64,000 bases of DNA. Origin: Pseudomonas mosselii (lineage in GTDB: Bacteria > Pseudomonadota > Gammaproteobacteria > Pseudomonadales > Pseudomonadaceae). Every line of letters begins with the position of its first letter. The stretch's first letter is position 1. Under the pieces are notes generated by a model. It was not told the origin of the DNA, did no database searches, and saw only the letters and a list, made by a program, of their open reading frames with translations. This document shows positions 17,901-26,475 of this stretch, piece by piece. Both the position numbers and the translations under genes were made by a program. The DNA is taken from the NCBI RefSeq assembly GCF_005796105.1, contig NZ_VAUO01000007.1, forward strand, positions 124,001-188,000, given 5' to 3'.

Positions 17901-19597
17901 TCCAGTTGCGGGCGGTCTGACTGCGCCTGAAAGGCCAGTGGGGCGATATCCACATTCTCCTTCAAGTCCCTTGCGCTGCGGCAAAACTCCGCCAGCGCAG
18001 ACCAGGCACTTTCGCTCAATTGGCCCTCGACCTTCGCCTTCAGGGCATCGAACAACAAGCCCGAGCGCCATTCGCGACCAAACAGCTGAGCGCGCAAGAG
18101 GAGTGTGCTGGGCTCATTGAGCACTTCGGCAGCGTGTTGCGGATAGGTACCGCCAATATCCACCTGTTCGATCAGCCGCGTGATGTAGACCGGGTTCATC
18201 CAGTCCATGATTTCCTGTTCCTGCCGGTGCCTGATGCCACTGACGACACCGCCAGAGAGGGCGTCCAGATGGCCGATGGCAAGCTCGGTAAGGGTCATGC
18301 TGCCCGCATCCTTGAGCGTGACAGGCAATTCTGGGTCCACAGAGGGATCAGGGATGGACACCGAGAGAATCAGGTCGTCCGGGAAGTAGTTGGCTTCGAC
18401 CGGGTAGTCGGCAAGCAGCTGTTCACGCAGCCGACGCGCCGCATAGGCATGCAGATCTTCCAGATCACCCAGGGAGCTCTGCCCCTTGCTCAGCGCCTGC
18501 TCGATCGACGCATCCAGTAAAGCCTGCTGATACTCGAAGCGGTCACGACTGCTGGCGGTGAGCAGCCACTCGGGCAAGGCTGCGGCTGCGCCGATGGGGG
18601 CAGAGCGGTCCTCGTTGAGGAACAGTCGCGAGGGGTCACTCAACATCCCCATCACCGCTTCCAGCTCGGCACCGTCGGCCAATGCCGACAACTGAACACC
18701 CTCGATATCTTCAAGTAGCAGGTTCAGCAACATGCCTGATTGCTGCATGAAGACATCACCGTCCAAGGCACAACGGCGCCACGTGAGCTTGTCGAACCGG
18801 CAACCCCGTGCAAGAGACTCATGCAGGGCCGCGCTCAACGCAGCCAGATCGCCGAAGACGCTGATCGCGCCAGCAGGCGTACACCACAGGATCAGCTTGC
18901 GTTCGTCGCGCTCGGCCTCGATCAGCAAGTCCCCCGGCATGAACACCTGCTCGCTGTCGTCAGCGTCCCAGGAAAACGTCAGCGCACTGACTTCAATCCC
19001 GGTCCTGCCGAGCAGCACCTCGTTCAAGTAAGAGCGCTCGTCATCCTCCAGCCTGGCCCGCTTGACGCTATCGGCCAAGGTCATGCGCAGCGCCTGCTGC
19101 ATCCAGCGGTGCCGGCCAACGCCATGCTCATCGGGGTTCGGGCGGGCCTCGGCGTTCCAATAGTCGAGTTGCGCTCGCTGAAAAGCCTCGATCAGCGACG
19201 CCAGGATGTCATCGAAAACCGCATTCATTTCAGACAAGCGCATGTTCAAGGCCTGCAAGCCACTGTGCTCGACCACTTCGTCGAGGCCCTTGGCGGGTGC
19301 CCCGGTACTCAGGTATTGCGACTCAGTGAATGCCGTAGCCCGGCCTTGCACCAGCCCGTCAAGTAGCACAGAGCCCAAGCCCTGGAGCTCGATCTTGTCA
19401 TCACGGATGAAGGCCACGCTGAAGCCTGCGACTGAGTCGATCTCGGGAAAATACGTGGGTAACTGCGGATAGCGCTCGACGAGCGCCTGGAATAGTTTGG
19501 CATCGAGCACCTGGCGCAACGTCGGGCGAGTTGCGAACTGCAGGGCGATAGCGTCTCTGAGCGTGAGGGTGGCAGGGTTTTCGGTGGGAAGGGTCAT
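14948..19597 (-). CDS. Giant ToxA_N/DUF6543-like protein B (toxin-like)
   Basis: 1549 residues from the ATG at 19597 (GGAG 9 bases upstream); the frame is open to 19675 but that extension has no counterpart in the paralogue. It is collinear with the protein at 10131-14795 over the whole length. Examples are FATRPTLRQV, LTELAIGHL, QVDIGGTYP, VLLYRPLYAQRTL, GGFLEPHL, SNAEHRW, RIEVLQVAWDEY and IWAAHFHFATHDA. Paired hydrophobic helices occur at about 699-732 and 744-759, at the same positions as in the paralogue, followed by a beta-rich segment (GDRFYVVIGGKSYQVL), coiled-coil stretches and the C-terminal AHFH block near 1486. There is no signal peptide. The glycine linker of the paralogue is absent. 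The function is probably toxin or effector-like by family resemblance; no immunity or secretion gene is adjacent. Confidence 0.75.
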   Translation of the reverse strand: MTLPTENPATLTLRDAIALQFATRPTLRQVLDAKLFQALVERYPQLPTYFPEIDSVAGFSVAFIRDDKIELQGLGSVLLDGLVQGRATAFTESQYLSTGAPAKGLDEVVEHSGLQALNMRLSEMNAVFDDILASLIEAFQRAQLDYWNAEARPNPDEHGVGRHRWMQQALRMTLADSVKRARLEDDERSYLNEVLLGRTGIEVSALTFSWDADDSEQVFMPGDLLIEAERDERKLILWCTPAGAISVFGDLAALSAALHESLARGCRFDKLTWRRCALDGDVFMQQSGMLLNLLLEDIEGVQLSALADGAELEAVMGMLSDPSRLFLNEDRSAPIGAAAALPEWLLTASSRDRFEYQQALLDASIEQALSKGQSSLGDLEDLHAYAARRLREQLLADYPVEANYFPDDLILSVSIPDPSVDPELPVTLKDAGSMTLTELAIGHLDALSGGVVSGIRHRQEQEIMDWMNPVYITRLIEQVDIGGTYPQHAAEVLNEPSTLLLRAQLFGREWRSGLLFDALKAKVEGQLSESAWSALAEFCRSARDLKENVDIAPLAFQAQSDRPQLDTVACMYAIVLKQPSVVLLYRPLYAQRTLLQFNDQAGLMAAVSQPGELQDSVLAWLPEDARAIYANGGFLEPHLHRPIFDTSILPGRVEPPRLRLNPYLADIDVRMFASKRAAVVELADRQSVSNAEHRWAVLKQFGWLCFDLAAPVLPGLLGRVAALVGLLSPFLERTSDAERGVSDTLLGANVAVAVAMALLHERQPEVAAPSRVLHGESVYRAIPRGDLATLPLTQAEFALSQTIGSLYEQVGPVSQGHGWGQGPAAQSKTLEPYVANVDLTNAIRANGLARVGDRFYVVIGGKSYQVLHDDHGRRIVGPHGEPGPLLVDDGVWRVRADGFLFGGSGRRVRGAPQGQFDRVLSDCYAQIKDLQARHPVTQGLQLKIQQLTTELDRLAALLDRFSQLPDEKAEQRAQLVADVQGRIAGKQAEYREATLNYVKALRELIDQNKQLITRLDSAIELKTRHPALVSRHSKEMLAALRLDSCVEIVRYGNNIIARLATIADSPELLRLEKAIHGHRISEVRDLYMEYKRHLPLAAEFSQQMVEASAVLDEYIVQVPENHVMVPAAEGNGQAVTLGDWIANRTITTQDMIFELAAYHMELSLGLEQEGAYETLLGYRERLMSPALSVASNAHAQLPLSNLSAADRIEVLQVAWDEYSTAIINAIDIKREGGAFVDLAMLEAFERDMKALKQSANAMLIDATRALESRVPLAPQRRPYPIEQSQQRVVYGRDGQIAIGREVDVDGVPVVEVAGRTFEHAVLKRFDLVEGVWIERVPVPVVPDGARAELVKQALDELALDKPLEQRLEALTRQGLNIRDLKNTVDDHIDRLERLAGALAEEGGFSHKKLVEVLGSWPQRRQDLLVKAYANTPYPEADGLLYLHEQKRLLIKSKGNRQLLKDGSAMDEYSIQLRGAPGGKPGKIIWAAHFHFATHDALPAAFTAGHLKTWEQRFMGWQDAQALAERGERLHRGRLTQAQAVFAELWNSPA

Positions 19598-19652
19598 GCG
19601 CTTGGCTCCAGCCAGATAAAGAAGCCAGTACCTTGTGCAACCCTGCCACCGA

Positions 19653-19666
19653 ACAGGTGCTACATA
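19653..19666 (-). promoter_or_regulatory. Shared promoter-region motif, upstream of giant gene B
   Basis: The minus strand reads TTATGTAGCACCTG, matching the word upstream of giant gene A at 12 of 14 positions. It directly follows the hairpin at the end of betT. Confidence 0.45.
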
Positions 19667-19670
19667 AGTC

Positions 19671-19703
19671 TTCACCTGCCAGGCACGCTACCTGGCAGGT
19701 GAA
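19671..19703 (-). terminator. Hairpin after betT
   Basis: Perfect 13-bp inverted repeat TTCACCTGCCAGG / CCTGGCAGGTGAA around a 7-base loop, 10 bases after the betT stop. No T tract follows, so it may act as an mRNA end-stabiliser or factor-assisted terminator. It abuts the motif upstream of giant gene B. Confidence 0.5.
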
Positions 19704-19713
19704 AGGTGCATCC

Positions 19714-21717
19714 TCAGCTGTACACGCGCCCCAGCAACTGTCGGTGGCTTTCGAACTGATCCAACACATCGCGCACGATCTGCTCGCGGGTAAAGCCCAT
19801 CAGGTCGTACTCCTGACTGCCATCGTGCAGGTACACCTCGGCGCGGTAGAAGCGCTGGCGCACTTCAGGCTCGCCTTCGACCGGCGCCTCGCTCGGCGCA
19901 GCCAGGTAACCGTCTAGGCTGGCTTCATAGACGAACGGGTTGCCCTCCTCCATCAGCACCCGCAGGCCCATCATGCTGCGCGCCTGACCAACCCGGGTTT
20001 CCACTTCGAAGCCCAGGGTGCGCAACTGTTCCGCCGCCTCCTTGAGCGCAGGGCTGACCTGCTTGTCCATGAAGCGCTGTACCACTGCCTGGGTCGGCTG
20101 CAAGTCGAGCTGGCTCAGGCGCTCGCTGAAACCGCGCCGGCCACGCGCGGCCAACTCGGCGCGCTCGCTTTCGACGGCGACGTCCTGCTTCATGGCCTTC
20201 ATCAGGCCGAACATGAACAGCACCAGCACCACCGAGAACGGCAAGCCGGCCAGCACCACCATGGTCTGCATGGCCTCGAAGTTGCCGGCGAACAGCAGGC
20301 CAATGGTCACCAAAGTGATCACCACCGACCAGAACACCACCATCCAGTGCGGGGCGTCTTCGTCCACCTGGCCGCCTTTGCACGACAAGTTGGCCATCAT
20401 CACAGCGCCGGAATCGGCTGGGGTGAGGAACAGCACGAAGCCCACGAATACCGCCACACCAATCACGATCTTGGCGGCTGGGAAGTACTCCAGCAATTGG
20501 TAGATCGACATCGACGGCTGTTCGAGCGCGGTCTTGCCCAACTCCACCGCCCCTTGGTTGATCACCAGGTCCAGCGCGGTGTTGCCGAAGATCGACAGCC
20601 ACGCCAGGGTGAAGCCCAGCGGGATCAACAGCACGCCGCTAACCAGCTGGCGCACGGTACGACCCTTGGAGATACGCGCGATGAACATGCCCACGAACGG
20701 GCCCCAGGAAATCCACCAGGCCCAGTAGAACACGGTCCACAGACCCAGCCAGCGCTCGGACTTGTCGCCCGAGCCTTCGTATACGTAGAGGTCGAAGGTC
20801 TTGAGCACCAGGCCGTTGAGGTAATCGCCGATGTTCTGCACGAAACCATTGAACAGGTGCAGGGTGTTGCCGGCTAGCAGGACGAAGATCAGCAGACCGC
20901 TGAAGAGCAGGATATTCAGGTTGGACAGGCGACGAATGCCGTTCTCCACACCCGACACCGCCGCCACGGTGGCAACGCCGGCCATCATCAGGATCACCAC
21001 CAGCAGGTTGGTCTTGCTGTGGTCCATACCGAACAGGTATTCCAGGCCTGAGGCCACCTGCATCGAACCAATACCCAGGTTGGTCACCAGGCCCAGCAGG
21101 GTCACGAACATGCCGAAGATGTCCACGGCATGCCCGGCACCGCCTTTGACCCAACGCTCACCGACCAGCGGATACAGCGCCGAACGCAATGCCAGCGGCT
21201 GGTTATGGCGATAAGCGAAGTAGCCCACGGCCAGGCCTACCAGGGCGTAGATCGCCCAGCCGTGCAGACCCCAGTGCAGGAAGGTCAGTTGCAGGCCCTG
21301 ACGCGCAGCTTCGAGGCTGGCGGGCGTGCCCTCGGGCGGATTGAAGTAGTGATCCAGCGGTTCGGATGCACCGAAGTACAGCAGCGAGATACCAATACCG
21401 GAAGAGAACAGCATGCCGGCCCAGGCGCCGTAGCTGAAATCGGGGGTGTCGTCCTTGCCGCCAAGCTTGAGCTTGCCGAAATCGGAGAAGGCCAAGTAGA
21501 TGACGAACAGCAGGTAACCGCAGATCACCAGCATGTAGTACCAGCCGAACGTGCGCGTCAGCCACTTCTGGGCAACGCCAAGCACTTGGCCTGCGGTTTC
21601 GGGTACAGCGATCAGCAAGGCAGTCAGAACAAGGATCATCATCGCCGAGGTGAAGAACACCACGCGATTGACCCGTACCCGCTCGGCGGGGGGCTTAGTC
21701 AGGGAGGCAGAACTCAT
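19714..21717 (-). CDS. betT: BCCT-family choline transporter BetT
   Basis: 667-residue inner-membrane transporter of the betaine/choline/carnitine family with 12 predicted helices, importing choline with protons as the osmoprotectant precursor. The family signature is clear near residue 322 (FYWAWWISWGPFVGMFIARIS), as is the N-terminal NRVVFFTSAMMILVLTALL. A cytoplasmic tail of about 130 residues, as in osmotically regulated BetT, ends in QFESHRQLLGRVYS. The start at 21717 gives MSSASLTKPP and has CCGGAG upstream; the longer frame to 21933 reads through the intergenic region. It is divergent from betI-betB-betA. Confidence 0.95.
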   Translation of the reverse strand: MSSASLTKPPAERVRVNRVVFFTSAMMILVLTALLIAVPETAGQVLGVAQKWLTRTFGWYYMLVICGYLLFVIYLAFSDFGKLKLGGKDDTPDFSYGAWAGMLFSSGIGISLLYFGASEPLDHYFNPPEGTPASLEAARQGLQLTFLHWGLHGWAIYALVGLAVGYFAYRHNQPLALRSALYPLVGERWVKGGAGHAVDIFGMFVTLLGLVTNLGIGSMQVASGLEYLFGMDHSKTNLLVVILMMAGVATVAAVSGVENGIRRLSNLNILLFSGLLIFVLLAGNTLHLFNGFVQNIGDYLNGLVLKTFDLYVYEGSGDKSERWLGLWTVFYWAWWISWGPFVGMFIARISKGRTVRQLVSGVLLIPLGFTLAWLSIFGNTALDLVINQGAVELGKTALEQPSMSIYQLLEYFPAAKIVIGVAVFVGFVLFLTPADSGAVMMANLSCKGGQVDEDAPHWMVVFWSVVITLVTIGLLFAGNFEAMQTMVVLAGLPFSVVLVLFMFGLMKAMKQDVAVESERAELAARGRRGFSERLSQLDLQPTQAVVQRFMDKQVSPALKEAAEQLRTLGFEVETRVGQARSMMGLRVLMEEGNPFVYEASLDGYLAAPSEAPVEGEPEVRQRFYRAEVYLHDGSQEYDLMGFTREQIVRDVLDQFESHRQLLGRVYS

Positions 21718-22194
21718 TGCACGAATGCTCCGGGGAGTGCGGCAGTGGAGGCTAATCAGTCTTTTCCCGAGCAATTGGTGCCATAGCCCCACTGCTACAG
21801 GTGTTATAAAAGCACCCTGAAAACCGTGATCCCGAATAGAACGCTGCAAAAAAACCAGACCGGAGGACTGCCGCGATGCCGCACCCTGCATCAACAGTGC
21901 GCGCATTCGCCACAGCCACCTGGCCCGCTCCAAGGGCCGACCGCGCAGTCGATGACCGCTCGGCAGAATCTGTCATTCGCAGCGCCCGTGCCCGTCAACG
22001 CCTTGTATTCCGGGGGTTACGCGATTTTCCGGGGTGCCAATCCGTGTCCCTTTGACCGCCTGAAAAACTGTCAATGGCACAAATTGTCGCAGAGCTTATT
22101 CTTTATTGATTGAACGTTCAATCAAAACAAAATAGACTGGTCTTCGCCGAGTCAGCCGCTGGTCGTCTGCTCGCAGGCCTGAGGAGAAAGCAAG
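21718..22194. other. betT-betI divergent intergenic region
   Basis: 477 bases without a credible gene. It holds the promoters for betT (minus) and betIBA (plus); the only strong site I see is the BetI-type palindrome at 22106-22125. The short frame across 21826-22113 shows no coding signs. Confidence 0.8.
22106..22125. promoter_or_regulatory. BetI operator palindrome
   Basis: A perfect 20-base palindrome, TTGATTGAACGTTCAATCAA, 69 bases before the betI start. It has the form expected for a TetR-family operator and resembles known BetI sites (TTGATTGAACGTTCAAT type). BetI bound here would repress betIBA and perhaps betT until choline is present. Confidence 0.85.
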
Positions 22195-22851
22195 ATGCCC
22201 AAGGTCGGTATGCAACCCATCCGCCGCCAGCAGTTGATCGAAGCCACCCTGCAGGCGGTCGATCAGGTCGGACTGGGAGATGCCAGCATTGCGCTGATTG
22301 CCCGTTTGGCCGGTGTGTCGAACGGCATCATCAGTCACTACTTTCAGGACAAGAACGGCCTGATCGCAGCGACGATGGGCTACATCATGAGCATGCTCAA
22401 CGAGGGCGTGGCCGCACGCCGCCAGGCCCTGACGGACGACAGCCCGCGCGCCCACCTGAAAGTGATCATCGAGGGCAACTTCGATGCCAGCCAGGTGAAT
22501 GGCCCGGCGATGAAAACCTGGCTGGCCTTCTGGGCCTCCAGCATGCACCAGCCGGCTTTGCACAGGTTGCAGCGGATCAACGATCACCGCTTGTACTCCA
22601 ACCTGTGCTGCCAGTTCCGCCGCGCCTTGCCGCTCTACCATGCGCGCAAGGCCGCCCGCGGCCTGGCAGCCTTGATCGACGGACTCTGGTTGCGTGGCGC
22701 CTTGTCGGGTGATGAGTTCGACACCGATCAGGCGATACGCATCGCTTACGAATACATGGATCTACAACTGGCTAAACAGCACACCCTGGGCACTCATGGC
22801 CAGGCCGCTGATTCAACGCGCACGGCGAACGCCAACCCGGCAGGAGCCTGA
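22195..22851 (+). CDS. betI: TetR-family choline-responsive repressor BetI
   Basis: 218 residues with the N-terminal TetR helix-turn-helix ([41 protein letters not shown]) and the BetI C-terminal ligand domain ([53 protein letters not shown]). It represses the bet genes, with choline as inducer. AGGAG lies 10 bases upstream of the ATG (GAGGAGAAAGCAAG). It is first in betI-betB-betA, with 38 bases to betB. Confidence 0.96.
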   Translation: MPKVGMQPIRRQQLIEATLQAVDQVGLGDASIALIARLAGVSNGIISHYFQDKNGLIAATMGYIMSMLNEGVAARRQALTDDSPRAHLKVIIEGNFDASQVNGPAMKTWLAFWASSMHQPALHRLQRINDHRLYSNLCCQFRRALPLYHARKAARGLAALIDGLWLRGALSGDEFDTDQAIRIAYEYMDLQLAKQHTLGTHGQAADSTRTANANPAGA

Positions 22852-22889
22852 CGCGCCAGCCAACCACTCACTGCACTTGCGAGGACACT

Positions 22890-24362
22890 ATGGCCCGTTT
22901 CGGAACGCAAAAACTCTACATTGATGGTGCTTACGTCGACGCTGGCAGCGACGCCACCTTCGAAGCCATCAACCCGGCCACCGGCGAAGTCCTCGCCCAT
23001 GTGCAGCGTGCGACCCAAGCCGACGTCGAGAAGGCCGTCGAAAGCGCCGAGCGCGGCCAAAAAGTCTGGGCAGCGATGACCGCCATGCAGCGTTCGCGCA
23101 TTCTGCGCCGCGCCGTCGACATCCTGCGTGAGCGCAACGACGAGCTGGCCATGCTGGAAACCCTGGACACCGGCAAGGCGTACTCCGAAACCCGTTATGT
23201 CGACATCGTCACCGGCGCCGATGTGCTTGAGTACTACGCAGGCCTGGTGCCGGCCATCGAAGGCGAGCAGATCCCGCTGCGCGAATCCTCCTTCGTCTAC
23301 ACCCGCCGCGAGCCGCTGGGCGTGACCGTGGGTATCGGCGCCTGGAACTACCCGATCCAGATCGCCCTGTGGAAGTCCGCCCCGGCGCTTGCCGCCGGCA
23401 ACGCGATGATCTTCAAGCCGTCGGAAGTCACCTCGCTGACCACCCTGAAACTGGCCGAGATCTACACCGAAGCTGGCCTGCCGAACGGCGTATTCAACGT
23501 CCTGACCGGCAGCGGCCGTGAAGTCGGCACCTGGCTGACCGAGCACCCACGCATCGAGAAGGTTTCCTTCACCGGCGGCACCACCACCGGCAAGAAAGTC
23601 ATGGCCAGCGCCTCGAGCTCGTCGCTCAAGGAAGTCACCATGGAACTGGGCGGCAAGTCGCCGCTGATCATCTGCGACGACGCCGACCTGGACAAGGCCG
23701 CCGACATCGCCATGATGGCCAACTTCTACAGCTCCGGCCAGGTCTGCACCAACGGCACCCGCGTGTTCGTACCGGCGACCATGAAAGCGGCATTCGAAGC
23801 CAAGATCGCCGAGCGTGTAGCGCGTATCCGCGCGGGCAACCCGGAAGACGAGAACACCAACTTCGGCCCGCTGGTCAGCTTCGCCCACATGGAAAACGTG
23901 CTGGGCTACATCGCCAAGGGCAAGGCAGAAGGTGCCCGCGTGCTGTGCGGCGGCGAGCGCCTGAGCGAAGGTGACTTCGCCAAGGGCGCCTTCGTGGCCC
24001 CGACCGTGTTCACCGACTGCACCGACGACATGACCATCGTCAAGGAAGAGATTTTCGGGCCGGTGATGAGCATCCTCAGCTACGAGACCGAGGAAGAAGT
24101 CATCCGCCGTGCCAATGACACCGAATACGGCCTGGCCGCGGGTGTGTGCACCAACGACATCACCCGCGCCCACCGCATCATCCACAAGCTCGAAGCCGGC
24201 ATCTGCTGGATCAACGCCTGGGGTGAATCGCCGGCAGAAATGCCGGTCGGTGGCTACAAGCAGTCCGGCGTCGGTCGCGAGAACGGCATCAGCTCGCTGG
24301 CTCAGTACACGCGCATCAAATCGGTCCAGGTCGAACTGGGCGGCTACTCGTCGGTCTTCTGA
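22890..24362 (+). CDS. betB: Betaine aldehyde dehydrogenase
   Basis: 490-residue NAD(P)-dependent aldehyde dehydrogenase, the second step of choline oxidation (betaine aldehyde to glycine betaine). It shows the cofactor segment [20 protein letters not shown], the general-base glutamate in TMELGGKSP and the catalytic cysteine in [11 protein letters not shown] at about residue 286. The C-terminal [10 protein letters not shown] and the length are typical of BetB. Followed by betA. Confidence 0.97.
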   Translation: MARFGTQKLYIDGAYVDAGSDATFEAINPATGEVLAHVQRATQADVEKAVESAERGQKVWAAMTAMQRSRILRRAVDILRERNDELAMLETLDTGKAYSETRYVDIVTGADVLEYYAGLVPAIEGEQIPLRESSFVYTRREPLGVTVGIGAWNYPIQIALWKSAPALAAGNAMIFKPSEVTSLTTLKLAEIYTEAGLPNGVFNVLTGSGREVGTWLTEHPRIEKVSFTGGTTTGKKVMASASSSSLKEVTMELGGKSPLIICDDADLDKAADIAMMANFYSSGQVCTNGTRVFVPATMKAAFEAKIAERVARIRAGNPEDENTNFGPLVSFAHMENVLGYIAKGKAEGARVLCGGERLSEGDFAKGAFVAPTVFTDCTDDMTIVKEEIFGPVMSILSYETEEEVIRRANDTEYGLAAGVCTNDITRAHRIIHKLEAGICWINAWGESPAEMPVGGYKQSGVGRENGISSLAQYTRIKSVQVELGGYSSVF

Positions 24363-24367
24363 CAGAC

Positions 24368-24500
24368 CGCTGCAAGCCGCTAGCTTCAAGCTGCAAGAAA
24401 GAGCCGGTCGGCGTCAGGCCACCGGCCCTTGCAGCTCCAATCCATCGCGAGCTTCACCTGGCTGCTTTTTCTTGCAGCTTGTCGCCCGAAACTCGCCGCT
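24368..24500. repeat. GCTGCAAGC-type imperfect hairpin repeat, copy 2
   Basis: CGCTGCAAGCCGC and TTCAAGCTGCAAGAAA on the left, CTGCTTTTTCTTGCAGCTTG on the right, with an inner GCCGGT...ACCGGC stem. It fills the betB-betA gap without an obvious terminator. Confidence 0.7.
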
Positions 24501-24518
24501 GCTTCCGGAGGAAGCCTC

Positions 24519-26210
24519 ATGGAATACGATTACATCATCGTCGGTGCCGGTTCCGCCGGTAACACCCTGGCCACCCGCCTGACCGAAGACGCAGGCGTCA
24601 AGGTCCTGCTGCTGGAAGCCGGTGGCCCCGACTACCGCTTCGACTTCCGCACCCAGATGCCAGCCGCGCTGGCCTTCCCGCTGCAAGGCCGGCGCTACAA
24701 CTGGGCCTACGAGACCGACCCTGAGCCGTTCATGGACGGCCGCCGCATGGAATGTGGCCGTGGCAAGGGCCTGGGCGGCTCCTCGCTGATCAACGGCATG
24801 TGCTACATCCGCGGCAACGCCATGGACTTCGACGGCTGGGCAGAGCTGCCAGGCCTGGAAGACTGGACCTACCTGGACTGCCTGCCGTACTTCCGCAAAG
24901 CGGAAACCCGAGACATCGGCCCGAACGACTATCACGGCGGCGACGGCCCAGTCAGCGTGGCCACGCCGAAAGCCGGCAACAACCCGCTGTTCCACGCCAT
25001 GGTCGAAGCTGGTGTACAGGCCGGCTACCCGCGCACCGAAGACCTCAACGGCTACCAGCAGGAAGGTTTCGGCCCGATGGACCGTTCGGTGACCAAGAAC
25101 GGCCGCCGCTCCAGCACCGCCCGAGGCTACCTGGATCAGGCCAAGAAACGCCCGAACCTGACCATCGTCACCCACGCCCTGACCGACCGTATCCTGTTCG
25201 ACGGCAAACGCGCCGTTGGCGTGACCTATCTGGTCGGTGACAGCGAGGAGCGCATCGAAGCCCGCGCGCGCAAGGAAGTCATCGTCAGCTCCGGGGCCAT
25301 CGCGTCGCCGCAGTTGCTGCAACGCTCCGGCGTTGGTCCGCGCGCCCTGCTCGAAAGCCTCGACATCCCGGTGGTCCACGACCTGCCCGGTGTTGGCGAG
25401 AACCTGCAGGACCATCTGGAGCTGTACCTGCAGTACGCCTGCACCCAGCCGGTGTCGCTGTATCCTTCGCTGCTGTGGTGGAACCAGCCGGCCATCGGCG
25501 CCGAGTGGCTGTTCAACGGCACCGGTATCGGCGCCAGCAACCAGTTCGAGGCAGGCGGCTTCATCCGTACTCGCCCCGAGTTCAAGTGGCCAAACATCCA
25601 GTACCACTTCCTGCCGGTCGCGATTAACTACAACGGCTCCAACGGCGTGAAGGAGCACGGCTTCCAGGCGCACATGGGTTCGATGCGCTCGCCTGCCCGT
25701 GGGCGTATCCAGGCCAAGTCGAAGGATCCGCGCCAGCACCCAAGCATCCTGTTCAACTACATGTCCACCGAACAGGACTGGCAGGAATTCCGTGACGGCA
25801 TCCGTCTGACCCGCGAGATCATGGCCCAGCCGGCGCTGGATCCGTACCGTGGCCGCGAGATCAGCCCAGGCGAGCACGTGCAAACGGACGAAGAACTGGA
25901 CAAGTTCATCCGCGAGCATGCCGAAACCGCTTTCCACCCATCCTGCTCGTGCAAGATGGGCACCGACGACATGGCCGTGGTCGATGGTGAAGGTCGCGTG
26001 CATGGCATGCAGGGTCTGCGTGTCGTCGATGCCTCGATCATGCCGCTGATCATCACCGGTAACCTCAACGCCACCACGATCATGATCGCCGAGAAGATTT
26101 CGGACAAGATTCGTGGCCGCAAGCCGCTGCCACGCAGCACGGCCAAGTACTACGTGGCAGGTGATGCACCGGTGAAGGGCAAGCCGATGCGTGAGGTGAA
26201 GCAGGCGTAA
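24519..26210 (+). CDS. betA: Choline dehydrogenase (GMC oxidoreductase)
   Basis: 563-residue FAD enzyme oxidising choline to betaine aldehyde at the membrane and passing electrons to the respiratory chain. The N-terminal FAD motif is [12 protein letters not shown], the GMC signature [20 protein letters not shown], and the catalytic histidine region HPSCSCKMG lies near 470. The ATG at 24519 has GGAGGAAG upstream and matches the usual BetA start [14 protein letters not shown]. Last gene of betIBA; a REP pair follows. Confidence 0.97.
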   Translation: MEYDYIIVGAGSAGNTLATRLTEDAGVKVLLLEAGGPDYRFDFRTQMPAALAFPLQGRRYNWAYETDPEPFMDGRRMECGRGKGLGGSSLINGMCYIRGNAMDFDGWAELPGLEDWTYLDCLPYFRKAETRDIGPNDYHGGDGPVSVATPKAGNNPLFHAMVEAGVQAGYPRTEDLNGYQQEGFGPMDRSVTKNGRRSSTARGYLDQAKKRPNLTIVTHALTDRILFDGKRAVGVTYLVGDSEERIEARARKEVIVSSGAIASPQLLQRSGVGPRALLESLDIPVVHDLPGVGENLQDHLELYLQYACTQPVSLYPSLLWWNQPAIGAEWLFNGTGIGASNQFEAGGFIRTRPEFKWPNIQYHFLPVAINYNGSNGVKEHGFQAHMGSMRSPARGRIQAKSKDPRQHPSILFNYMSTEQDWQEFRDGIRLTREIMAQPALDPYRGREISPGEHVQTDEELDKFIREHAETAFHPSCSCKMGTDDMAVVDGEGRVHGMQGLRVVDASIMPLIITGNLNATTIMIAEKISDKIRGRKPLPRSTAKYYVAGDAPVKGKPMREVKQA

Positions 26211-26225
26211 GCCTGTACTGGCCTC

Positions 26226-26308
26226 TTCGCGGGCAAGCCCGCTCCCACAGGGACTGCACTGCCCTTGAGGCCAGTGGTATTCCGGTGGGAGCGGGCTTGC
26301 CCGCGAAA
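26226..26308. repeat. REP pair (inverted)
   Basis: TTCGCGGGCAAGCCCGCTCC at 26226-26245 and its complement GGAGCGGGCTTGCCCGCGAA at 26288-26307. This is the typical putida REP in BIME arrangement after betA. Confidence 0.9.
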
Positions 26309-26334
26309 GGGCCCACTCCGGCAACACAAGAAAA

Positions 26335-26358
26335 GGCACCCTTCGGGGTGCCTTTTTT
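26335..26358 (+). terminator. Terminator after betA
   Basis: GGCACCCTTCGGGGTGCC followed by T6, with A4 on the other side. It ends the betIBA transcript. Confidence 0.9.
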
Positions 26359-26373
26359 CATATGCAGAAACGC

Positions 26374-26443
26374 TTTACAGCCTGCCAATTCATCAGGTTA
26401 GAATCGATTGGCACGCGACCTGCTAGTTCATCTTTGCAGGTCG
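26374..26443 (+). promoter_or_regulatory. Putative promoter and 5'-leader hairpin of the antiporter gene
   Basis: TTTACA (26374-26379) and TAGAAT (26399-26404), 19 bases apart, form a plausible sigma-70 promoter. The leader then carries a perfect 8-bp hairpin CGACCTGC / GCAGGTCG (26416-26423 with 26436-26443) ending about 20 bases before the SD. It could be a binding site or mRNA stabiliser; I recognise no known riboswitch. Confidence 0.4.
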
Positions 26444-26475
26444 TCACCCCCCGCGATGTATCGGAGTAATTGCCC

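Noticed and set aside
14948..19597. Insecticidal Tc-toxin or RHS/polymorphic toxin identity for the giant genes
   Set aside because: No RHS/YD repeats, no Tc-type domains, no variable toxin tip followed by a small immunity gene.
22794..26339. Long minus-strand open frames of about 531 and 641 codons opposite betB and betA
   Set aside because: Composition (V/H/D/G-rich) and perfect overlap with conserved enzymes show they are antisense shadows.
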